Part shown: one piece after another, positions 26,079 to 34,803 of the stretch
Layout: each line of letters begins with the position of its first letter
Numbering within the stretch: position 1 is the stretch's first letter
Assembly: GCA_002104535.1 (NCBI GenBank)
Contig: NBOG01000009.1
Location: 1-64,000, forward strand
Reading direction: 5' to 3'
DNA length: 64,000 nucleotides
Source: Cognaticolwellia sediminilitoris
GTDB lineage: Bacteria; Pseudomonadota; Gammaproteobacteria; Enterobacterales; Alteromonadaceae
Made by a program: the position numbers and the translations under genes
The notes under the pieces: generated by a model
Database searches by the model: none
What the model saw: the letters and a program-made list of their open reading frames with translations, nothing else
Told to the model about the DNA's origin: nothing

Positions 26079-28959
26079 TCAATCGGCAAAATTTAATATG
26101 TTTCGCGTTGCACAAAAAGAAATAGCGCTGTTTTTTGCATCGCCTGTGGCCTATTTATTTATCGGTGCATTTATCGCTGTAACCTTGTTTATCTTTTTTT
26201 GGGGTGAAGCGTTTTTCTCGCGCAATATTGCTGACGTTAGACCGATGTTTGAATGGATGCCATTATTGCTTATTTTCCTATGTTCTACATTGACCATGCG
26301 ACTGTGGAGTGAAGAGCGCAGAAGCGGCACCATCGAGCATGTTCATACGCTTGCGGTGCCATTGTGGCATTTTGTTGTTGGTAAGTTCTTAGGTTGTGTG
26401 GCACTACTTGGCATGGCGTTACTGATCACGCTACCTTTGCCATTAACTGTCAGCATGCTGGGAGAGTTAGATTGGGGGCCGGTAATTTCTGGTTATCTCG
26501 CGGTAATGCTATTAGGTAGTGCATATATTGCTATCGGCTTAGCTATTTCTGCACGTAGCGATAATCAAATTGTCAGTTTAATTACTGCGATTGTGGTTGG
26601 CGGCTTATTTTATTTTATCGGTACGCCGGCGATAACAGACTTTTTTACCCATCAACAAGCTGAGTTACTGCGACAACTCGGCACAGGCTCACGCTTTGAC
26701 GATATTACTCGCGGTGTTATAGACGCACGTGATCTGTATTATTATGTCTCGCTCACTTTAGTGTTTTTAGCATTAAACACTTACTTTTTAGAGCAAGAAC
26801 GCTGGGTAACCAAAGGCAAAAAAGCGAATCACAAGCACTGGCAAGCCGTAACCGCTTTACTGGTGGTAAATGTGCTAACCGCCAACCTATGGCTCGGGCA
26901 GTTACCACAATTACGCGTAGATACTACTGCAGGCAAACAATATTCAATTTCAGAGGCAACCGAGCTTTATCTTGAGCAACTGCAAGAACCGCTGTTAATT
27001 CGCGGCTATTTTAGTCAAAAAACGCATCCACTTTTAGCGCCGTTGGTACCGCAAATACAAGACTTGTTAGCCGAATATGAAGTTATGGCGGGCGGTAAAG
27101 TAAGAGTTGAGTTTATCGACCCACAACAGCACCCTGAATTGGAAGAAGAAGCCAATAGCAAATTTGGCATTCAACCTATGCCATTTCAGGTAGCCGACCG
27201 TTACCAAGCTTCTATTGTTAGCTCTTACTTTAATATTCTTGTGCAGTACGGAGACGAACATCAAGTATTAGGCTTTAGAGATTTAATTGAAGTGAATGCT
27301 AGAGCAGAATCAGATGTCGACGTATTACTGAGAAACCCGGAGCACGATGTTACCCGAGCTATTAAAACCGTGTTACAAAACTATCAAAGCGCCGGAGATT
27401 TATTTGCCACAGTTAAACAATCGCTGCGTTTTACCGGTTATGTTTCAGCCGATAATAAATTGCCAGAAAAATTACTGACATTTAAACAAACGATACAGCA
27501 GCAGCTTGAGAAAATCAGTGACAATTCATCGGGTAAGTTAAGTTTTGACTTTATCGAGCCGGAAGCCAATGGTGGAGAAGTTGCACAACAAATTGCCGAT
27601 GATTATGGCTTTCAGGCTATGGCGACGAACCTGTTTTCTCAAGAGCGTTTCTACTTCTATCTAACGCTGGCGGGTGGCGAACAAATTGTTCAAATTCCAT
27701 TAGATGATTTCAGCGCGGCCAGCTTTGAGCGTAATGTTGACGCAGCAATAAAACGTTTCGCCTCAGGCTTCACTAAAAATGTTGCTTTAGTGCTTCCTGA
27801 AGCTGAAGGTTATCCGGGCTACCCAATGTCAGGGGCGAGTTTTTCAAAACTCGAACGCATGTTAGGCGCTGAACTTAACGTTATCAAAGAAGATATTAGC
27901 GATGGTTTAGTATCGGGAGAAGCTGATATTTTAATGTTAGTGTCGCCGAAAGCTTTAGATGAAAAACAATTATTCGCGGTTGATCAATTTTTGATGAAAG
28001 GCGGCACGGTTATCGCGGCGACTTCACCTTTTAGCGTAAATTTAACTCGCAATAATTTGGTTATGTCGCCGGTTGATAGCGGTCTAAGTGATTGGCTATC
28101 TCATCACGGTATTAGCATTGAAAACAGCTTAGTCATGGATAAGAGTAATGCGTCATTTCCATTACCTGTGACGCGTAATGTTGGCGGATTCCAGCTGCAA
28201 GAAATGCGTATGCTCGACTATCCCTATTTTGTTGATGTGCGCTCAGGGCTTAACAAAGACAACCTGATCACCGCTGAATTACCGCAGTTAACCATGGCAT
28301 GGGCATCGCCTATTACCCTTGATGAAACTAAAAACAACGTGGCGTTCACTCCGCTTTTAAAAAGCTCTGACAGTGCCTGGACCTCATCATCACTCAATGT
28401 CATGCCGAAAGTTAACAATGTAGGTGAAACAAGTTACTTAGCTGAAGGCGATACCGGCGAGCGCTTACTCGGTGTTATTGCCCAAGGTAAATTTAACTCT
28501 TATTTTACTGACAAAGACTCGCCATTGTTAGCTAAGGAAAGTGAAGTTTCTAGTGACCTTGAAGCCACTACAGAAGAGAAGGCTGAAGCTCAATTTGATG
28601 TCAGTAGCGTGATTAAACATGCCCCCGACAGCGCTAGAATTATCCTGTTTAGCTCAAATGACTTTGTGCAAGATAACGTCATTCAACTCACGGGTGGAAT
28701 ATCACAAACTGAATATTTAAATAGCTTGCAGTTAATGGTGAATGCAGTTGATTGGTCCTTAGAAGACCGCGCCTTAATGAGCATTCGCTCGCGAGGTAAC
28801 TTTAATCGCACCTTACCGCCATTAGATCATAGCAAGCAGCTGTTTTGGGAGTATGCCAACTACGGTGTCGCCTTTTTACTACTCATGACACTAGCGTTGT
28901 GGCAGCGTCAACGCCGTAAACGCAAGCAACGTCAATATTTAACTTGGTTGGCACAATAG
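26068..28959 (+). CDS. fused ABC-2 permease and GldG-like auxiliary protein
   Basis: A 963-residue fusion. Residues about 10-240 form an ABC-2 permease with six hydrophobic segments ('YLFIGAFIAVTLFIFFWG', 'LLLIFLCSTLTM', 'LLGMALLITLPLPLTV' and others), as in GldF. After another membrane helix (about 265-280) comes a large extracytoplasmic region (about 285-920) of the ABC_transp_aux/GldG type, including 'LREYTFS'-class features such as 'TTAGKQYSISEAT' and 'VRVEFIDPQQHPELEEEA'. A last helix (about 932-950) and a basic tail 'RQRRKRKQRQ' end the protein. In many bacteria these are two genes. The gene is translationally coupled to the ATPase. Confidence 0.88.
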   Translation: MQPNQSAKFNMFRVAQKEIALFFASPVAYLFIGAFIAVTLFIFFWGEAFFSRNIADVRPMFEWMPLLLIFLCSTLTMRLWSEERRSGTIEHVHTLAVPLWHFVVGKFLGCVALLGMALLITLPLPLTVSMLGELDWGPVISGYLAVMLLGSAYIAIGLAISARSDNQIVSLITAIVVGGLFYFIGTPAITDFFTHQQAELLRQLGTGSRFDDITRGVIDARDLYYYVSLTLVFLALNTYFLEQERWVTKGKKANHKHWQAVTALLVVNVLTANLWLGQLPQLRVDTTAGKQYSISEATELYLEQLQEPLLIRGYFSQKTHPLLAPLVPQIQDLLAEYEVMAGGKVRVEFIDPQQHPELEEEANSKFGIQPMPFQVADRYQASIVSSYFNILVQYGDEHQVLGFRDLIEVNARAESDVDVLLRNPEHDVTRAIKTVLQNYQSAGDLFATVKQSLRFTGYVSADNKLPEKLLTFKQTIQQQLEKISDNSSGKLSFDFIEPEANGGEVAQQIADDYGFQAMATNLFSQERFYFYLTLAGGEQIVQIPLDDFSAASFERNVDAAIKRFASGFTKNVALVLPEAEGYPGYPMSGASFSKLERMLGAELNVIKEDISDGLVSGEADILMLVSPKALDEKQLFAVDQFLMKGGTVIAATSPFSVNLTRNNLVMSPVDSGLSDWLSHHGISIENSLVMDKSNASFPLPVTRNVGGFQLQEMRMLDYPYFVDVRSGLNKDNLITAELPQLTMAWASPITLDETKNNVAFTPLLKSSDSAWTSSSLNVMPKVNNVGETSYLAEGDTGERLLGVIAQGKFNSYFTDKDSPLLAKESEVSSDLEATTEEKAEAQFDVSSVIKHAPDSARIILFSSNDFVQDNVIQLTGGISQTEYLNSLQLMVNAVDWSLEDRALMSIRSRGNFNRTLPPLDHSKQLFWEYANYGVAFLLLMTLALWQRQRRKRKQRQYLTWLAQ

Positions 28960-28971
28960 GAGGGGACTTTA

Positions 28972-29901
28972 ATGAATAAATATTTACTACCGCTAACTGC
29001 CGTACTTTTAATTCAACTCAGTATTACTGCGCTGTTGTTTGCTGACAGCAGCGCAGTTGACAGCGACTTAACGGCTAAAACTTTGATTAATATTGATCAA
29101 GAGACATTGAATGAAATTAGCATTAAAGCAGCTTCAGATGAAATTGTGCTAACAAAATCAAAGCAAGGTTGGCAGCTTAAAGCGCATCCAACATTGCCGA
29201 TAATGAAGCATAAAGTGCAAGCAATAACGCAAGAATTAGCCAACATTAACTTGTCGTGGCCGGTAGCATCAACCTCAAATAGTCATGAACGATTTAAGGT
29301 TGCAGAAAGTGATTTTGAAAAACAAATTACCTTTAAAAATAGTGCCGGCGAAACGCAAACCTTACTGTTAGGTAATTCGCCAAGTTATAAAAATCTTTAT
29401 GCTAGAAATGCCGATAATAACGAGGTGTATAACATCAAATTTAGCAGTTATCAGTTAACCCCTTCACTGAATAACTGGCTAGACAAATCGTTGTTATCGG
29501 TTGCTGACATCGCCAAAATTAGTCACGCGGATGTCAGCCTAAATAAAGCCGATGAACAATGGCAACTTGCCGCGCCTTCAACACTGTCTGACGGACAAGC
29601 ACTCGATCAAAATAGTATCGAAACGCTCGTTAATCATTTACAGGGCTTAACCGTTACTAGCATGAGTGAAGTCACACCTAAAAGCAGTGAGCAACTTACC
29701 GTGACCAACGCAGAAGGGCAGCAATATACTTATGCCTTTGCGACCGAACAGGACAGTTACTTAGTCAGCCGAAATGACTTCGATTACTGGTTTACCTTAC
29801 CGAAAGCAAAGTTCGAACAATTAGCTAATTTAAGTTTAGACAAAATCACCTCTAGCATTGAGGTAAGCGAGGATGTAAAAGATCATAAAACATCAGAGTA
29901 A
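28972..29901 (+). CDS. DUF4340 domain membrane-anchored protein
   Basis: A 309-residue protein with an N-terminal membrane anchor or signal (residues 4-24) and a beta-rich exterior domain typical of DUF4340: 'ETLNEISIKAASDEIVLTKSKQGWQL' near the start and 'VYNIKFSSYQLTPSLNNWLDKSLL' in the middle. DUF4340 genes regularly follow GldG-type genes, as here, 12 bases after the permease fusion with an 'aggagggg' ribosome site. It is probably an accessory subunit on the outer face of the membrane. Function unknown. Confidence 0.85.
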   Translation: MNKYLLPLTAVLLIQLSITALLFADSSAVDSDLTAKTLINIDQETLNEISIKAASDEIVLTKSKQGWQLKAHPTLPIMKHKVQAITQELANINLSWPVASTSNSHERFKVAESDFEKQITFKNSAGETQTLLLGNSPSYKNLYARNADNNEVYNIKFSSYQLTPSLNNWLDKSLLSVADIAKISHADVSLNKADEQWQLAAPSTLSDGQALDQNSIETLVNHLQGLTVTSMSEVTPKSSEQLTVTNAEGQQYTYAFATEQDSYLVSRNDFDYWFTLPKAKFEQLANLSLDKITSSIEVSEDVKDHKTSE

Positions 29902-29913
29902 ATAAAGAGAAGC

Positions 29914-29941
29914 GGGGGATTAAACTATCCCCCTAAATTCT
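29914..29941 (+). terminator. hairpin ending the GldA/FG/DUF4340 operon
   Basis: GGGGGAT (29914-29920) pairs with ATCCCCC (29927-29933) around a six-base loop. A weak T-containing stretch follows. It separates the ABC operon from the sigma factor operon. Confidence 0.55.
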
Positions 29942-30029
29942 TAACAGAAAGTAGAATCAATAAAGAAATTGCTTGCACGTTCAAGCTGAAAATTTGGGTT
30001 TATTTTATATTGCCAAACGAGGATATATT

Positions 30030-30284
30030 ATGACTTCATATTATCGACCGCTAATAAAATTACTGTTAATTACCGCTGCTATATCTACAGGTATTGCTTT
30101 TTCGGCCTTTTCAATTAGTAAAAGTAGTCAACCGACGGCGCAAAGTTCTACTGCGATTAAATCGCCACTTCAAGGTAAAATAGCAAGAGAAATTGATATG
30201 TTAACGCCTGGGCATAAGCACTTTAATCGCCGCTTTGTACAACAAGTGCTGACTGCGAAAAACGCTAAGCAGGAGGCCGCATGA
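30030..30284 (+). CDS. small single-pass membrane protein ahead of the sigma factor
   Basis: An 84-residue protein with one hydrophobic segment (about residues 8-27, 'LIKLLLITAAISTGIAFSAF') and a charged tail that ends 'QVLTAKNAKQEAA'. The ATG at 30030 is preferred over an in-frame upstream ATG at 29973 because GAGGA lies just ahead of it. The stop overlaps the sigma factor start by four bases (ATGA), so expression is coupled. I do not recognise a family. Possible roles are an anti-sigma or envelope sensor partner; that is inference from position alone. Confidence 0.68.
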   Translation: MTSYYRPLIKLLLITAAISTGIAFSAFSISKSSQPTAQSSTAIKSPLQGKIAREIDMLTPGHKHFNRRFVQQVLTAKNAKQEAA

Positions 30285-31135
30285 TCAGCACTCAACTGCC
30301 CATTAAGCTAGAGCCAACTGGTAGCTTTGAATCATATATGGCCTATGTAAATAGCATCCCCTTGTTGGACGAACAGCAAGAGAGAACGCTATTTTTACGC
30401 TATCAAGAAGAAAATGACTTAAGTGCAGTACAAGACATTGTCTTGTCGCACTTACGATTTGTTGCCTATGTAGCAAGAAAATATAAAGGCTACGGCATGC
30501 GCCTCGACGATTTAGTGCAAGAGGGCACCATAGGGTTAATGAAATCGGTGAAAAAATTTAACCTAGACTTTGGCGTTAGGTTAGCAAGCTTCGCGATTCA
30601 TTATATTAAAGCTGAGATACACGAGTTTATTATTCGCAATTGGCGCTTAGTAAAAGCCGCCACCACGAAAGCAAAGCGAAAATTGTTCTTTAATTTAAGA
30701 AGGTTAAAATCAACCAACGAATGGCTTTGCCACAAAGAAAAACAAGCAATAGCGCAAGAACTGGGTGTGGAACTTCAAGATATTGGCGATATGGAAGTAC
30801 AATTATCTCAGCCTGATATTTTTGTTTATTCTGAAACAGCACCTGAAGGCACTGAAGAAACAACTGCACGTGAAAACTTACTGGTCGATAAAACCCAGCC
30901 CTTTCATGACAGTGTAATTGAGCAGAACTTTACACAAAAAAACATCGATAAAATACACGCTATTCTTGAAAATCTTGATGAGCGCAGCCGAGATATCGTC
31001 AAAAGCCGTTGGTTAACAGAAGAGAAAATAACTCACAAAATTTTGTCTGAAAAATACCAAGTATCACAAGAGCGTATTCGTCAGATTGAAGAGAAAGCGC
31101 TAGATAAAATTAGAAAGAAATTAAGCCGGTATTAG
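30281..31135 (+). CDS. RpoH-like sigma-70 family sigma factor
   Basis: A 284-residue group 3 sigma factor. Region 1.2/2.1 starts at 'YMAYVNSIPLLDEQQE'. Region 2 contains 'SHLRFVAYVARKYKGYGMRLDDLVQEGTIGLMKSVKKFN' and region 2.4 'FAIHYIKAEIHEFIIRNWRLVK'. 'KRKLFFNLRRLK' is the RpoH box. Region 4 is 'LDERSRDIVKSRWL' followed by the helix-turn-helix 'LSEKYQVSQERIRQIEEKA'. This is the sigma-32 plan, but the gene is not next to ftsX as the main rpoH usually is, so I regard it as a probable second RpoH. Promoters it would use should resemble heat-shock boxes. Confidence 0.88.
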   Translation: MISTQLPIKLEPTGSFESYMAYVNSIPLLDEQQERTLFLRYQEENDLSAVQDIVLSHLRFVAYVARKYKGYGMRLDDLVQEGTIGLMKSVKKFNLDFGVRLASFAIHYIKAEIHEFIIRNWRLVKAATTKAKRKLFFNLRRLKSTNEWLCHKEKQAIAQELGVELQDIGDMEVQLSQPDIFVYSETAPEGTEETTARENLLVDKTQPFHDSVIEQNFTQKNIDKIHAILENLDERSRDIVKSRWLTEEKITHKILSEKYQVSQERIRQIEEKALDKIRKKLSRY

Positions 31136-31149
31136 TTATCGGCTTAATT
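31119..31149 (+). terminator. hairpin overlapping the sigma gene stop
   Basis: AATTAAGCCG (31119-31128) and CGGCTTAATT (31140-31149) form a ten-pair stem that spans the stop codon. No clear T tail. Confidence 0.4.
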
Positions 31150-31341
31150 ATTAAAGAGCAGGTTATTTCTCAACAACCCCTTTCATCACTGCAAATGTAT
31201 CGCTTCACCGAATATCGATAGTTTACGCTGTTGATTAATGTATTGTGGATTTAAGTTCAACTTACGCGTTAGGCGTAAAAGTCTGTCACACGATTAATGC
31301 ATAAACGCCGCCATGAGCAACAATCAACTTTTGGAAGACCA

Positions 31342-32775
31342 ATGAAGATATTTATAAATGCCAAGCGTAATGTCAAAACAGCATTGTTGGCATTTAGTTT
31401 ACTCTGTGGTGTTAATGCGCTACCTGCATTGGCTGGGTGGGAAGTGAATTTTATCGATAAGTTTTCAGGAACCAGCGTTGATTGGGATAACTGGAATGCA
31501 CAAATCGACGCTAACTTTAATAATGAAGTGCAATGTTACACCGACGATGACAGCTCTTTAGATAAAAACTTTGATGTTTCAAATGGCACGTTAAAAATTA
31601 TTGCCCGTAAAAAACAAGTCAGCTGTGTAGGTTTGAATAATCAATCTAGAGCTTGGACATCGGGGCGTATTAACGGCAAAGACAAGCGAGAATTTTTGTA
31701 TGGTCGAATTGAGGCGCGTATTCGTTTTCATGATTTAGCGGCAGGTACATGGCCAGCATTTTGGATGCTGGAAAATCGAATCGCAGAAAGCCCAAGAAAA
31801 AATGATAACGACTTTTCTCATTGGCCAAACCCCGGAGCGGGCGAAATTGACGTTTGGGAATGGTTTGCGAACAACCCAAATAGCTATATTACTAACTTTT
31901 TCAATACTGGTGGAGCAAGCTGTGGTAGTGAATTTCGCCACAATTATCCAAATGGTTCAAGTGAAGTACAAAACTGGCATGACTACGCAATAGAGTGGGA
32001 CGAAAATCGCATCGCCTTTTACATGGATGACACCTTAGTTATCGAACATAATATTGCCGCATGTCCGCAATACAAAGAGCCAATGTTCGTTTTGCTTAAT
32101 GTAGCTATGGGCGGTAATTTAGGCGGTGCAATCGACCCAAATTTGAATAAAGCGACTATGGAAGTAGATTATTTAGCCCACTGTACCGCCACGAATCAAA
32201 ATAATGCCACCCGCTGCAACGAAAGCACGCCAACTGCATATGCGGATGATGACAATGACGGTGTAGCAAACGAAAATGACTTATGCCCGAATACACCTGC
32301 TGGCGCAACGGTTGACGTTAACGGCTGTGCTATCGACGCTAGCAATGTTGCTCCTGAAGTTTCTGTGCTAATAAAGCAAAATAACCTTGTTGTTAGCACG
32401 ATAGATATTTCAGCAGGCGTTGTAGAAATTATAGCAACGGCGACAGATGAGAATATTGATGATCAACACAGCTATTCATGGATTATCGGTGGCGCTATTC
32501 CTTCACCAACCATCGATGCAGGCACAGTAACTTTTGATCCAATCTCTTTAGTGCAGGGAAGTTCACACAAAATTGATGTAACAGCGATAGATAATGGCGA
32601 ACCTGTACTAACCGCGACTACCAGCATTCAATTTAGCGTAATCGATAACCAAGCAACCCCCCCAACTGAAGTAACACCAAACGACGACAGTTCAAGCAAA
32701 AACAGTGGCACTTTTTTCGCCCTTACTGTATTCATGCTTGGCTTGGTATTATATCGCCGTAAAGTCATTGCTTGA
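31342..32775 (+). CDS. secreted GH16-family beta-glucanase (laminarinase-like)
   Basis: A 477-residue exported glycoside hydrolase. The signal peptide ends near residue 31 ('LPALAG'). The GH16 domain (about 33-290) carries the catalytic motif ExDxxE as 'GEIDVWEW' (E168, D170, E173). A thrombospondin type 3 calcium repeat follows ('DDDNDGVANENDLCP', about 300-315), then an Ig-like region. The C-terminus has a hydrophobic segment followed by 'YRRK', like the GlyGly-CTERM class of surface sorting signals. It probably breaks down beta-1,3-glucans such as laminarin from algae. The ATG at 31342 has GGAAG ahead; an upstream in-frame start at 31297 lacks this and buries the signal. Confidence 0.88.
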   Translation: MKIFINAKRNVKTALLAFSLLCGVNALPALAGWEVNFIDKFSGTSVDWDNWNAQIDANFNNEVQCYTDDDSSLDKNFDVSNGTLKIIARKKQVSCVGLNNQSRAWTSGRINGKDKREFLYGRIEARIRFHDLAAGTWPAFWMLENRIAESPRKNDNDFSHWPNPGAGEIDVWEWFANNPNSYITNFFNTGGASCGSEFRHNYPNGSSEVQNWHDYAIEWDENRIAFYMDDTLVIEHNIAACPQYKEPMFVLLNVAMGGNLGGAIDPNLNKATMEVDYLAHCTATNQNNATRCNESTPTAYADDDNDGVANENDLCPNTPAGATVDVNGCAIDASNVAPEVSVLIKQNNLVVSTIDISAGVVEIIATATDENIDDQHSYSWIIGGAIPSPTIDAGTVTFDPISLVQGSSHKIDVTAIDNGEPVLTATTSIQFSVIDNQATPPTEVTPNDDSSSKNSGTFFALTVFMLGLVLYRRKVIA

Positions 32776-32938
32776 GACTTAAGCTATTTTTAAATGTTAT
32801 AGGCTCTACCGCAGGTATTACTAATTGCTATGTAACGATGGTGAACTTCTTCTTTTATGGCAAAAATATCTTATAGAACCATCAAATTAATTGCTTACTG
32901 CTATACTAAAAATTTACTAATTTAACTGTGTAGCAAGT

Positions 32939-34672
32939 TTGAATATTTTAATAATCCGACAGCTTATTATTCTATTGCTTTGGACACTGCTTTTAGCAAT
33001 ACCTAATCAATCATTCGCTGCTTTGCCAGTAGCAAAGTCGATTGATTACTTATTTCCTATCAGCCCAGATCTCACTTTAGACGAAATTCAAGCACGTATG
33101 GATTGGCAACCATCACAAGATGGTTGGATAAAAGAGCATTATTCACAAAACAGTTTTTGGCTTGGTGAAACCCCCAAAGTCGCTTGGCTGAAAATAGATC
33201 CAACAAAGTGGACAACTAACGACAACAATCCCTATCTCATAGAGTTAGCTTCCAGTGGTTTAAGCCGAGCTAAATTATATTTTTATCTTGATGGTCGCTG
33301 GCAAATACTCGATAGCGAAGCACTACTTAGAGATGCGCAGGATAGCAATGCAGCCCTAGAGTTATACCGTAGTCGATTTATAACCTTTGAGGTTAATGAA
33401 AAGTGGCGAACAATGCCTCTTTATTTAAGAGTGTCTTCACCTGCCAAGTTCCACTTACAAGTTAATATTGTTGATAAAAACACCTTAGTTGCAGAGAAAT
33501 TAAAAACCGAAGCATTTTTCTTTTTTTGCTACGGCATTTTATTTGTGATGATTTTCTATAACCTAATTATTGGTCGCTATTTACAAGATAAATTATATTA
33601 CATCTATTCAGTGGTTATTTTATCGACGCTAATTTATCAATTTTTTGCCCATGGTCACGGTAAGCTTTTTGGCTATTTAGATTGGGATCAAGTTAACCAT
33701 CTGCTTAACTTCTTAGCGATGGTCAGCGCCTGGACAGCGTTAATTTTTCTTTATTACTTTCTAAACTTTAAGACTTATATGCCCCGTTTAGCGAAATACT
33801 TTGGCATATCGCTCGTTGTTTTTGGCTTAATGACATTTCTAACCTTATTTTTACCGACAAATGCAGGAATCAATATTGCGCTGGTATTTGCTGGACCTGC
33901 GCCCTTGTTAGTTATGTCTGTTGCACTTTGGAGTTGGTATCGAGGCAGTAGGCTAGCCGGAATTTATGTGTTTGCTTGGTCTTTTTACATCTTAGGTGGT
34001 TTGTTATGGGGACTATATTGGTTGGGCATTGTACCGTTGAGTAACTTAGTCGAGTTTCCTCTGGTAGCAGGGGCAGCTTTAGAAAGTATTTTACTGTCAT
34101 TAGCACTTGGCCTTCGTATTCAATTCATAAAGCAACATAGTAAAATACTGACTAAAAGTGAAAAATACTATAAAGAAATTAGTGCGCTAGACCCCATGAC
34201 AGGGTTAGCAAATCGACGCGCTTTTGATGAAAAAATGGCAGCACTGATTAATGAAGGTGCAATCTTAAACTTAGTACTTTTAGATATTGACCTCTTTAAA
34301 AGCTATAACGACTCATATGGGCATTTAGCGGGTGATAAAGTTATAAAAAAACTCAGTATCATATTACAAGAAGCTGTTCGAGAAGAAGATATGGCAGCGC
34401 GCATTGGCGGAGAGGAATTTGCGCTAATATTGCGTAATGAAAAAATTGAAACGGCACGTAATATCGCAGAGCGGATCAGACTACTGTTTTCTCAAACACC
34501 ATTTTATTTTTCGGGGCAAAATATTCATTGTACCGTCAGTATTGGTATTGCCACTTTAGAACCAGGCGAATCAGCGATAGACATAATTGAACGAGCCGAT
34601 AAAGCTTTGTATCGTGCGAAAGATAAAGGGCGGAATCAAACTCAAATGTCAGTCAAGGTAATAGCTTCTTGA
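32939..34672 (+). CDS. 7TMR-DISM membrane sensor with GGDEF domain
   Basis: A 577-residue protein. A signal peptide (1-28) leads to an exterior 7TMR-DISMED2-type beta domain (about 35-175). Seven transmembrane helices follow between about 185 and 395 ('FFFFCYGILFVMIFYNLIIG' first). A GGDEF domain closes the protein with 'DPMTGLANRRAFDEKM' and the active-site GGEEF in 'ARIGGEEFALIL'. It should sense an external ligand, perhaps a sugar, and make c-di-GMP. It follows the GH16 gene by about 160 bases. The start is TTG at 32939; the signal peptide supports it and no ATG is close. Confidence 0.9.
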   Translation: MNILIIRQLIILLLWTLLLAIPNQSFAALPVAKSIDYLFPISPDLTLDEIQARMDWQPSQDGWIKEHYSQNSFWLGETPKVAWLKIDPTKWTTNDNNPYLIELASSGLSRAKLYFYLDGRWQILDSEALLRDAQDSNAALELYRSRFITFEVNEKWRTMPLYLRVSSPAKFHLQVNIVDKNTLVAEKLKTEAFFFFCYGILFVMIFYNLIIGRYLQDKLYYIYSVVILSTLIYQFFAHGHGKLFGYLDWDQVNHLLNFLAMVSAWTALIFLYYFLNFKTYMPRLAKYFGISLVVFGLMTFLTLFLPTNAGINIALVFAGPAPLLVMSVALWSWYRGSRLAGIYVFAWSFYILGGLLWGLYWLGIVPLSNLVEFPLVAGAALESILLSLALGLRIQFIKQHSKILTKSEKYYKEISALDPMTGLANRRAFDEKMAALINEGAILNLVLLDIDLFKSYNDSYGHLAGDKVIKKLSIILQEAVREEDMAARIGGEEFALILRNEKIETARNIAERIRLLFSQTPFYFSGQNIHCTVSIGIATLEPGESAIDIIERADKALYRAKDKGRNQTQMSVKVIAS

Positions 34673-34760
34673 GCTATCGTTTCTACATGATGAAAAGGGC
34701 AGCTATTCCGACACAGCGGACATTTCAAAGAACCTGACCCCGCAGCTCAAAGTTTGCACG

Positions 34761-34789
34761 AAAAAGGAGTGGGGCAATATCCTCACTCC
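34761..34789 (-). terminator. Rho-independent terminator of prs-nadV
   Basis: On the minus strand GGAGTGAGG pairs with CCCCACTCC around a six-base loop, followed by five T residues. It lies 15 bases past the nadV stop. Confidence 0.8.
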
Positions 34790-34803
34790 GTTTACGACAT
34801 TCA

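Noticed and set aside
34715-34745. 'acctgacccc' next to the nadV terminator as half of the GGGTCAG element
   Set aside because: Only about eight bases match and no partner arm was found nearby; it may be chance or a degraded end of an island.
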